Position numbers and translations under genes: made by a program. The notes beneath the pieces are model-generated. The model made no database searches. It worked only from the letters and a program-made list of their open reading frames with translations, and was not told where the DNA came from. This document shows, in pieces, positions 55,055 through 64,000 of a stretch of 64,000 nt of DNA; the stretch's first letter is position 1; the number at the start of each line of letters is the position of its first letter. The stretch is from Amoebidium appalachense (taxonomy: Eukaryota; Ichthyosporea), in the NCBI GenBank assembly GCA_963693365.1, contig CAVNZM010000006.1:868001-932000 (forward strand). The letters are read 5' to 3'.

Positions 55055-55826
55055 ATGACCTATGACCCCACAGAACTGTTGAAGGCACACAAAAGGCCCT
55101 CAAACAGGCCTGTCTGGCTCAGCACTAGTAGTAGCCCCGCACAGAAAATGAACTTTCAGGTCAACGTGACTCGGGTGGGTAAGCGGTGGGTGAACTTTTT
55201 GGGTGTTACTTTGTTTGTCATGTTTGTATACCTGCGAACGACAAAGTCGACAGCCCATGTAGTAGTAGAGCTGGATGATGAACTCAGAAACAGACACGTT
55301 TCCCACGAGGGCCCACGACCAGTATTCGTTCCGGTAGGATTCGAAGGGATTGACATTACAAATGCTACAACACCAAAAAAGATAACGAGGTTCTTTTCAA
55401 ACTTTGCAGTCGGCGTAAGAGCATTTCGTGGCAAGAAGAAAGGAAACGACTCTTCCAAGTAAGTAATCCTTTCCTCGTGTCTTCTAGTTAGGTGCCCGCT
55501 ACTGTATGACTTGTTTGTTTCAGTCTTACACGTCAAGCACCCACTTGCAAACCCACACGTGCATGCAACTTGGAGGCTAGCGACTTAACCTACTACAAAG
55601 TGGCTTTGTTTCAGGCGCATCTTTTTATCTTATCACCATCAAATCAATTTCAACGTTGCCACACACGCGGTGCACGAACACGAATTTACGTGCAAGGTAC
55701 ACTCGCCACTTCGCCTGTCTGTGTGCACACACATCCATACGGACTGTACACCTGCACGCGTGCAACCACACGATGTGCACACATAGGGGCACGCACGCAC
55801 CTATGCTTGCCAGCACCTACATGCCC

Positions 55827-55860
<34 letters not shown>

Positions 55861-56721
55861 TGCCAGCCTTGCTGATTGCTTTTGTGTGTCGAGTCCCCGC
55901 GCTCAACTCTGCCTTTTCTGTCAATATGTATCTCTTTTCAAACACTGGAAGCTTCAGCCTGTTTTCCTAACTCACATCACCTCATGCACAGGGTGTGGGA
56001 GATCGAGAATTCCATTATGGGTGCGGAGCTGACGTGGCTGCAACATTTCGGGCACGTGATGTATCTGGGCAACCACGAGAACAGAGCGCACGTGCATGGT
56101 GGGAAGGTAGAGGCCGTATTTGACGAAGAGAAAGACGATTACGTGGATGTGTTTGGTGATGGAGGCATACCCCCGTGGATTAGTAGAAAGGATGAGGCAG
56201 GGCATGTTTTTCTTGTGGGGCTGCGTGCACTGTGGAGGAGGTATCCGTATGCGGACTGGTACATGGTGGTAAACGGGGACACATATGTCTTTGCTGAGAA
56301 CCTGATGGACTTCAAGCCCCTGGCCGTATGCTCCCCCCTCCCCCCCCCTCCCCCCCCCCCCCCCCCCCCGCCCTCCCCATACAGATGGGCACACATAGAC
56401 ACCCTTCCCCTCCTCTCCCCCCCTCCCCTTTCTCCCCCCCCCCCCCCCCTGCCGCCTCCTCCCCTCCCCCCCCTCCCCTCCCCCCCCCCCCCTCCCCCCG
56501 CCATCCTTACTCGTTTCCTTTTGTGTCCCCTCCCCCCCCCTCCCCCCCTCCTCCCCCAAGTGTCATTTTGCTTTAACCCCAACGTGGTGCTCTATCTTTA
56601 CCCGTCTGCTCGATTGGGTCTAGACTCGATGATGTGGTAACTTCTTCTTATTCCTCAAGGGGTTGACGATTGAAAGTGTCCCATGTGCTCGTTGTGGAAC
56701 ACACTTCTCCAACCCCCCCCC

Positions 56722-56781
<60 letters not shown>

Positions 56782-58174
56782 ACACAAAAAAAAGCCCTCT
56801 GGCATCCAGTGCTAGAAGATGTTTGCTTACGCATTCCGTACCCCACAACCTGTTACGGCGTAAGTTCTCATTTTTCGGTTTTTTAGCCTCCTTCATAACC
56901 CAGATCCCTAATCAGACCCCAACACTGACATTCTACACCATATTTGTCCTCTTCACTCCTCCCCCCTCCCCCCTCCTCCTCCCCCCTGAGGATGGGCTCT
57001 GCTTATTCTGCATCCTGCGCGTGTTGCTGATGTTGGATACTTGAATTTTTGCTTTTGCCTGTGTCCTGCACTGTGCTTCTCATCGTGTAGTTGTGCTCCA
57101 TATTGTGCTTCGCGTTCAACCCCCTTCCCCCCCTTCTCCCTGCGCCGAGCCCCCGGGTCCCCGGTCACCCCGTCTAACCGTCCCCTTTCCTTTGTCCGAC
57201 TCATCCGACCAACCTATACTGCTAAAACCGCCCCCACTCCCCCCGCTCTCACCCCCTCTCTGTCCCCCCCCCCCCCAGGATGACGTGGGCCCCCCCTGAG
57301 GATGGGCTCTGCTTATTATGCATACTCTTTATGTATGGCTTGCATTCTGCATCGTGTTATCCGTTTGTTCTTGTGTACTTCGTACTTTTTGACGCATTCA
57401 AAACCCCCCCAGGGTCCCTTCTGTTCTTATCTTAACCGGCCATTACCTCCCAGGATCCAAGCAAGCCCATGTACATCGGCAGTGCGCACGTGTTTCGGGG
57501 CTGTGGGGGGATCAAGGAGTTTGGGCAGGGCCCCAAGTATGCCGGGGGGGTGGCGCCCATCATCCTGTCACGTGCAGCCGTGCAACTGCTGATGGAGGTA
57601 ATATGAATACCATGCAGGCAACGGCTCAAATGCAGCCACATATGCAATGAAATCCAGGCAACCAACCAGCCATGCAAACACAGCAGCATAGGATTGAAAA
57701 TTGGACAGTTTCTCTTCCACCTCACCCTCTCTTCTGTCTTTTAATGCCCCCTATTCCTTACCCCATTGGCAAGCAGCTTCTTTGCCCATGTTTTCTACAC
57801 CTAAGCATTCAGCATCTATAAACCTCTGAGCCTTCACTGTTACGGGAGGCACCTTTGATATCCTGTGTGTGTGTGCTGCAGTCATTGGGCGTCTCAGATG
57901 TTTAAGAGACGGGATCACCAGACTTGGTGGTGGTGGGGGGGGGGGGGGGGGAGGGGGATGGGTTCTATCTGTCATCCTTTCATCGTTGCCTAATCAGTTT
58001 GCTAGTGTTTACCTTTTTATCCCCTGTTTTCGTGTTTCCGGAGCATCAGCTATCCCCTCTCAGCCCTCCCCCCCTTCACCCCTCAGCACCAACCCCCTTT
58101 ACCCACCACCTGCCCTTTCGGGCCAGTTTTTCGTATCCATAAGGCATTTATTTGACAGGTAGCGCCTCAAATTC

Positions 58175-58208
<34 letters not shown>

Positions 58209-58312
58209 TGTTTGACAGTCCACTAACCCTCGCCTTGGCCTCTTTCAACACACCTGCACACCCACATACATTTTCATTACCGCTCTACCCCTCACCCCGC
58301 ATCCCTTTCTCA

Positions 58313-58343
<31 letters not shown>

Positions 58344-59930
58344 CACACACGCACGCACACACACACACACGCACGCACGCACACACACAGTCAGGCAAGC
58401 TGGGCTCGTGTGTAGCCGACTACACGGACTGCTACGGTGACGTACGTGTGGCGCTCTGCCTCTCCTCTCTTGGGCTCAAGCTGACTGGTTCTGAGGACTT
58501 TCAGCGCAGCAGTATTCCCCACATAGACAACGACCCCGTGTGGCACCCGGCATACACTGCCCCCCCATGCGGCCGGCCTCTGTCCAGCCCCGGGCAGACA
58601 ATGCAGTCGATGCTGTCACTGGCCATGGCTGAGCAGATGACTAGGAGGGTCGGCAAGACCATGACTTATGCTACCCTCAGGTCCGTGATGGGCAGGGTTG
58701 AAGAGGGGGGGGGAGAGGGGGGAGGGGGGAAGGGTGTGTAGGCGGTTATTTTTGTGTGTGTTGTGTTGGGAGGGGGGGGGGGGGGGGGGGGGGGGATTGG
58801 GGGGCGGGGCGCAGAAGGGGACGAGGGAGGGGGGAGACGGGACAACGTCCTGTGGCCGAAGAGGGATGCCTGGGGGACAATAGGGGGGGGGGGGGGGGGG
58901 AGGGCTTAGGAGGGGGGAAGGGGGTGGGGAGGTGGGGGATTTGGGGTAGGGGGAGGGGGGTAGGGGGGTAGTTCCCACAGGAGGATGGTTAAGTGGGTGG
59001 AAAAGAGGCCTTTGGAGGCAAAAGGTTGTGTGTGCTTTTGGGGGGGAGGGGGAGGGGGGGGGGGGGGAGGGGGGGAGGGGGGGCCTTCTGGGTAGGGTGC
59101 TCTAACAAAAGAAACCATACGTGCACTCGAGTGTGTGGTGGTGGTTGTTGAAGGAGACACTAAGAGAGAGAGAGATCATGGGGGGTTGGAGGAGAAGATG
59201 GAGGGGGTGGGGGGAAAGGGGTGGAGGTTTGGGGGGGGGGGGGGGGGGGAGGGGGGAAGGCAATACAACTTCTGTTTTGATCGTGAGCCGTGTATAATAA
59301 GTAGGTGCATGGTTCTCAATGGAAAGTAGAAGATACACAGGAAGGGGGGCGGGTGAATGGCTGGAAAGGGGGGAAGAGGGGAGGGAGGAAAGGGGAGGGA
59401 ATGATACAAAATCTCACATTTTTAAGTGAAAAAAGCCTATCTCCTGCAACACATGTGCATATAAACGCAAACACACACACACACACTCACCCACTCACTC
59501 GACTCGCTCGTTAACTCGTTAACTCGTTAACTCCGAGGTTCTATGTTGCAAACTCAAAACAAGCTCCAAAAACACCCACCATCTACCCATTTCCACACTG
59601 TCCCTCTGCCTTCGACTCTAATCACCCACCCCATCAAACAGGACATTTCAACTTGCAGCAAACCCCAAGAAGTTCGAGCAGGTGACATGGGCAGACAAAG
59701 ACTTCACCCGCGATGGGCCCGAATACTTGTCACTTCAAGTGCGGCTGGGGACAGGTGTGGATGGGGGCACAGGGGTGGTGGACTGTGCTAGAATGTGCGA
59801 GGTGGATGCGCGGTGTAAGTCATGGAGAATCGAACCGGACCGAATGTGCTATTTGATGGATACGGTGGGGAAGAAGGTGGGAAAGAAGGGCTACTACTGC
59901 GGTGAGCCCTATGTGTGCAGGAACGCATAG
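55055..59930 (+). CDS. GT31 Fringe/C1GALT-like beta-1,3-glycosyltransferase with C-terminal PAN/apple-like module
   Basis: Five exons join in phase: 55055-55458, 55992-56325, 57454-57597, 58391-58680, 59642-59930; 486 residues (455 if the ATG at 55148 is used). Residues 45-60 (WVNFLGVTLFVMFVYL) are a type II anchor, so the enzyme should face the Golgi lumen. The GT31 core shows WRRYPYADWYMVVNGDTYVF, SAHVFRGCGG, KYAGGVAPIILSRAAVQLL, the GDVRVALCLSSLGLKL helix, and IPHIDNDPVWH. The metal-binding DxD appears as Asn229-Gly-Asp231, so the first Asp is replaced. Residues about 425-484 have five or six Cys in a PAN/apple-like spacing (VVDCARMCEVDARCKSWRI...CYLMD...YYCGEPYVC). GT31 enzymes of this type elongate O-glycans by beta-1,3 transfer of Gal or GlcNAc; donor and acceptor are not determinable here. 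Confidence 0.85.
56720..56786. repeat. Poly-C then (CA)n tract
   Basis: In GT31 intron 2, on the sense strand: C-run (56735-56767), (CA)n, A-run, repeating the C-CA-A composite seen elsewhere. Confidence 0.95.
56986..57120 (+). repeat. Copy D of the dispersed repeat
   Basis: gaggatgggctctgcttatt followed by a diverged body ending cttcgcgttcaaccccc. Its body (acttgaatttttgcttttgc) is closer to copies at 13266 and 11279 than to 57279, so it belongs to a second subfamily. Confidence 0.75.
57279..57404 (+). repeat. Copy A of the dispersed repeat
   Basis: gatgacgtgggccccccctg ... ttgacgcattcaaaac; nearly identical to the reverse complement of 21197-21328. It directly follows copy D in GT31 intron 2. 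Confidence 0.85.
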
Positions 59931-60694
59931 GGGTTGCGCATGTTTTCTTTTCTATTTGTTTGGTTCCTCGGTTTTTCTTGGTTTTTATTTCTTTTTCCCT
60001 TTTTTTTGTGGGGGGGGGGGAGGGGGGGGGGGGGGGGGGGGGGTTGGTGACTAATTTAAGTTCCAAATGAATCGCAAGTTTTAAATGAGCACCGTCCCTG
60101 GCTCTGGACAACAGGCCGGAACTGCAAATTATTGTGGTTGTGCCAACACAGGTATGCTGGAGGACTCGTGACATGTATACCAGCAGGTGTAGAAGTAGAT
60201 CACACGGTAGGGGTGTGATGAGAGTGGATTGGGGTTGTGGTAGTCGACTTTGTTGGGTTAGTGGGGGGAAGGGGGGGGGGTGTTTGTGGGGGAGGAGGGA
60301 GGGAGGGGGGGGGGGGGGGGGGGGGGGGGGGACGAATAACAAACCATATGTTTTTTACGCGAAGGACATCGTTACGTACCTTATAGGAATAATGATGCAC
60401 AGATGGTCATGTGCTGTAATGTATAATTATCGTTTTGCGGCTGAGCAAAAAGGTATGTGCGATCAAGGCATTATACATCTTTAATACTGTAAACTACCAA
60501 ACCAGAAAACGGTGTACATAAATGCAGCATGTGCCTATCTATGACATGGCTCCGTAATAAAAGCAACACTCGATTTTGAGTATCCAACTGTCTCTTCTTC
60601 GTCCTTGGATCAATAATCTTGTCTCTATAGTCACTTGCAGCACGGTGTGTATGTACATGATGTATAGTCTGTTCCTAAATGTGTTGTTTACTCT

Positions 60695-60735
<41 letters not shown>

Positions 60736-61329
60736 TTGCGCATGGGCTAAGTGTACATGTGCGCGTGTGTTTTCTAAATTTCTGGCACTGTCAGAGCAAG
60801 CAAAATTCATCAGCCTGACAGAATGAAGTGTGTGTGGGTGGGTGGGTGGGTACATTTGTGTGTGTGTGTTTGTGTGTGGAGGCGAGGAAAGGGGGGGGGG
60901 GGGAGGGGGGGGGAGGGGGGGGTCACCTAGTCTGGGGAAGGGACCGGCAGTGCAGCAGCTTGATACGGTATGTACCTGCCGGCGGTCTGGCCGACGTAAA
61001 ACCTCCCCCCCCCCCCCCCTCCCCCCCCCCCCCCCCCCTCCCCCAACCAGCAGCCCTCTTCCTTCCCGGTTCATCTACTGTAACAAATACATGCCTATGG
61101 CCATATTTTTCAACCCTGCGTCTCGCAAAATTTACAGTGCTTTAAACGAAATCGCCACCTTTCCGGCATTATGTTTATTTATAAACCCGGCTCCTTAAGC
61201 CTGCAGTAAATCTTATGTATCTCGTCATCTAATATAACTGCGGCTCTAAAGGCGCTTGAATTTTTTGTTAACCAAATTTGAAGTTAAAACGGGGCCCTAC
61301 CGCATCAGCAGAACAGACTTGCTGCGAAG
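59931..61329. other. GT31 3' flank and intergenic repeats
   Basis: G-runs (60010-60043, 60304-60330, 60696-60734), GT and C tracts, and short ordinary islands. No protein-like frame is seen. Confidence 0.4.
60556..60561 (+). terminator. Candidate polyadenylation signal of the GT31 gene
   Basis: AATAAA about 625 bp after the GT31 stop; the nearest plus-strand hexamer I see. The distance makes it only a candidate. Confidence 0.25.
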
Positions 61330-61778
61330 GGCCCAACCACGTGCACATCGGCAGAGTCAACTTGCAAAAAGTAGAATTATTCTGCAAAAAGCAGAATTAT
61401 TCTGCAAAAAGAGGAATTATTCTGCAAAAGCAAGATTATTCTGCTTTGAGCAGAATCACTCTGCTTTTAGCAGAGTTAATCGGCTTTTGGTAGAATCATT
61501 CCGCAACAAGCAGAATTATTCTGCTTTTGACGTTTAACTTGCTCCAGGCAGAACAATTCTGCTTTTAGAAGAATAATTCTGCTTCTAGTATTCCGATGCT
61601 TGCAGATCAATTTTGCTTTTAGCAGATTAATTTTGCTTTTGCCGAACATTTCTGCGTTTGCCGAATATTTCTGCTCTAAATTCAAATTTTGCAGATTCTG
61701 CTTTTAGTGGAATGATTCTGCTTTTTGAAGAATAATTTTGTTCGCGAGCAAGTTGACTCGGCGGATGTGGTTGGGCCC
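61330..61778. mobile_element. Fold-back element: inverted repeats around a ~20-bp palindromic satellite
   Basis: The left arm (61330-61366) begins gggcccaaccac and ends cagagtcaacttgc. The right arm (61748-61778), reverse-complemented, is gggcccaaccac then atccgccgagtcaacttgc, differing by a 6-bp indel and two substitutions. Between them lie about 18 degenerate 20-bp units of the type gcagaattattctgc plus aaaaa or tttt, each itself nearly palindromic. The unit orientation switches from A-rich (gcaaaaa) to T-rich (gctttt) around 61441, so the whole element is an inverted repeat. No ORF of note. Confidence 0.7.
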
Positions 61779-62580
61779 TAGGGGGGTGGGAGGGGCTCGG
61801 AGAGAAGGGGCGAGGGGGGGAGGGGGAGGGGGGGAGGGGGGGGGGAAGGAATGACCCGCAGAATCGACTGGGGGGGAGGGAGGGGAGGTGCGGGTGGGGT
61901 TTGTAGACTTAGAGCCAACAGCACTCGCTCTGGACAGCAGACCTATAATTTTTTATCGTGTTTTGCTCCCGGATGACCCTTGCAGGGCCCTTAGGGCAAG
62001 GTAATTACCGTCTACCACACAACACCGACGGTACACTAGTTGGGGTATGTACGTGCTATGTGCTCACAAAGCTATGTAAGCCATATTTCACAATCCTAAC
62101 AATTAATAGCACACCCTTTGCCCAGCTGCAGGTAATACTACCCCAGCTACCGGTAGCGGGGGGCAGCAGACCGATGGCGGCACTAGGGACTCAGTGACCC
62201 CACACAAATAACCGACACGTCCGAGCTCCGGCTGCTGACACTCCCGAAACTTCAAGAGGAGTCACTTCGTCAACCTAATCTTGTGCAGGTGGGTCACAGT
62301 GTTCCAAAATGCTATGAAATGGAAGCCAGCCAATCAAAGGCCGCAGTGACGTCATTTCTTGGACAGTTCTGTACAGTGCCACGGTGTGTGGACCATGCTG
62401 TACATACGTTGGCAAGACCTCCAATTGCAAGACTTTTGATCGGTTTGGAGAATGTGTGACACCAAAAAACATTGCAGGCAGGCACATAAGCAGTGCTGCA
62501 GTGCCGCAAGTACTACAGTGTGAGTGGTACCTGAATGCCCAATCAAAATTCTGATTGCGCAAATCCTTCTGTGTAGCCGA
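61779..62580. other. Intergenic, no gene resolved
   Basis: A G-rich block at 61779-61895, then ordinary sequence. Overlapping frames at 62275-62631 (minus) lack recognisable features. Confidence 0.35.
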
Positions 62581-62589
62581 GAGATAGCC

Positions 62590-62972
62590 CAATTCCGGAA
62601 ATAAGTGGAAATCATTTCCGGAAATTTCCATTTCCGGAAATCGGAATTTGGATGGAAATCACACCGGCCCAGATAGGTAAGTCAGAACTATTTTTCGAAT
62701 CAAAATTTTGGAAAATGGAAATGTCCGGAAATTTCCGGAAATGCCCGATTTCCATGAATAGGGTGGAAATTTCCAAAATTTCCAGGTAGCTGTGAACTTA
62801 GAGGCATTTCCATCTGATTTCCGGAAACTGGTGGATATAATATGGTGATATGTACGTGTACAAGTATCTACACAGTTTCATTCATTAGAAAGAAAAGCTT
62901 TCCCTATTTTTCTAAGGTTCCTGCATTGTCAATACACGACAATATCCACACATACTGTCTAGGTGTGTGTGT

Positions 62973-63017
<45 letters not shown>

Positions 63018-63640
63018 AAGGTGGAAATTTCCAAAAAAAATTCCAATGGCTTAGGTAAGAAGAGGGCGGATTTCCGATCATTTCCGTCTGATTTTGGAAA
63101 CTCGTGGATATCATGTGGTGATATGTGCTTGTACAAGTATTTACATAGTTTTATTCATTTTATAAAAAAGCTTTTCCTGTCGTAAATAATCTGAGGTTCC
63201 TGTGACGTATGAAGTGCTTAATGCATGCATATAATTATGCATCATCATGTAATTACTTGCAAGCACATGTGCATACAATGGATCTTTTTCAAGGAAATTT
63301 CAGGAAATTTTGCCGTTCAATGTAATGATAATACTAGCATATATAAATACGATAGGTGTTGTGGAGCTATAGGTTTCTTGGCGTTCGCCTTTCACCTTCA
63401 CATGTCATTAGTAGGCATGGGGGAACTTCGGGGGGGAGGGGGAGGGGAGGGGAGGGGGGGGGGTAGGGGGGGGGGGAGGCCTCGCAACAGGCAGAAATTT
63501 CGCCCTATCACTTTCCATGGAATTTCCAATCACTGAGCAACGTTCCCATCAAACCACTGAGGTCCTTAAAAGGCTGATTTTAGTGACTATTTTTGATTAG
63601 CGTCGGAAATTTCCGGAAACTTAAGGAAATATTTCCATTG
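62590..63640. repeat. Element rich in GGAAATTTCC palindromes with a ~125-bp direct repeat
   Basis: TTTCCGGAAATTTCC and GGAAATTTCC-type palindromes recur at about 62607-62650, 62690-62790 and 63595-63635. A 125-bp sequence occurs twice in direct orientation: 62804-62924 and 63079-63203 (landmarks ggtggatat.atatggtgat, gtgtacaagtat, aaggttcctg), flanking a 40-bp G-run. No ORF. Confidence 0.7.
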
Positions 63641-63697
63641 GATGCGACATCTGTTTACTTGGCTTGATTCATCAAGCTTTATTTAGAGATGTATTTA

Positions 63698-63740
63698 GGC
63701 CAACTGATTGGTTGGAATAGTGTTCCAACAATCAGTGGCC
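63698..63740. repeat. Short hairpin upstream of a TATA-like motif
   Basis: ggccaactgattggttggaa (63698-63717) and ttccaacaatcagtggcc (63723-63740) are inverted with two single-base bulges. It includes an inverted CCAAT box and lies 20 bp before TATATAGG. Confidence 0.7.
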
Positions 63741-64000
63741 ACTAGGGAGCCGACTATGGTATATAGGCGGCGACTCGTTCTACTCGTCTTATTGTTTCCC
63801 CGTCCGCCCCTACTTAGCCGTAGAGGGCCGACAGACGGCAGGAGGCTCGGCTTAGCTCGATAGGGCAGCGTGGCGCCCGGGTAGCAGCTGTCGAGCGTGA
63901 TTAGCAGTGGTGGGTAAATCTAAATAGATAGATGATTTGCGTAGGGGTGAGCGGCACCCACGGCCTGAGGGCAACTGGGCTGCGGCCCTTTCTAGTTAGG
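63741..64000 (+). promoter_or_regulatory. Possible promoter/5' region of a gene or LTR running off the window
   Basis: TATATAGG at 63760-63767 is followed by a pyrimidine-rich stretch and GC-rich, low-ORF sequence. TGGCGCCCG at about 63870 resembles a tRNA-Lys-type primer-binding-site start, so an LTR is one reading; an ordinary Pol II promoter is another. Nothing coding is visible before the edge. Confidence 0.3.

Noticed and set aside
58150-58216. Processed SINE with A-tail and tttgacag target duplication
   Set aside because: Only 17 bp separate the first tttgacag from the A-run and extra bases follow the tail, so it does not fit a retroposed copy.

Overview
The window is nuclear DNA of an intron-rich eukaryote, probably a protist or alga; I cannot name the lineage. 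The grounds are spliceosomal introns with GT-AG borders and conserved phases, an initiator tRNA with the eukaryotic sequence and a Pol III T-run terminator, a DHX34-type NMD helicase, a secretory-pathway glycosyltransferase, an SMP lipid-transfer protein, non-LTR retrotransposon tails, and an extreme load of poly-C/poly-G, (CA)n, (CT)n and (GA)n tracts. The genes use the standard code.

Layout. 1-7 kb: the edge of a minus-strand ORF, two decayed LINE-type reverse transcriptase tails, a CT/CCCT microsatellite and a 530-bp fold-back element. 7.3-8.0 kb: an intronless L-2-haloacid dehalogenase-type HAD gene. 9.9-15.9 kb: a ten-exon plus-strand gene for a C2-transmembrane-SMP protein with a Gly/Val/Ala tail. 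16-27.9 kb: mostly repeats, including a 34-bp tandem array at 21.5-22.5 kb and a duplicated 0.4-kb unit at 24.7-26.1 kb, plus a few weak exon-like islands. 27.9-50.7 kb: one minus-strand DHX34 gene whose 34 exons I could join in phase, including two C-terminal zinc fingers, with an initiator tRNA-Met gene nested in one intron. 51.0-53.6 kb: an intronless 853-residue type II membrane six-hairpin glycosidase, divergent from DHX34 across a 357-bp shared promoter. 55.1-59.9 kb: a five-exon GT31 (Fringe/C1GALT-like) glycosyltransferase with a C-terminal PAN/apple-like module. 60-64 kb: repeats, among them a second fold-back element, a GGAAATTTCC-rich element and a TATA-containing segment at the edge.

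There is no operon logic. The two intronless genes are free of homopolymer tracts, whereas the intron-rich genes are saturated with them. The strongest unexplained pattern is that about half of the introns, in genes on both strands, begin with a poly-C tract on the sense strand just after the 5' splice site, and these introns tend to have poor donor consensus (for example GTCTCT, GTTTTT, GTTCCC). Other new-looking items are a ~110-125 bp dispersed repeat family with at least six copies, two fold-back elements, and a 34-bp array that keeps all three plus-strand frames open.
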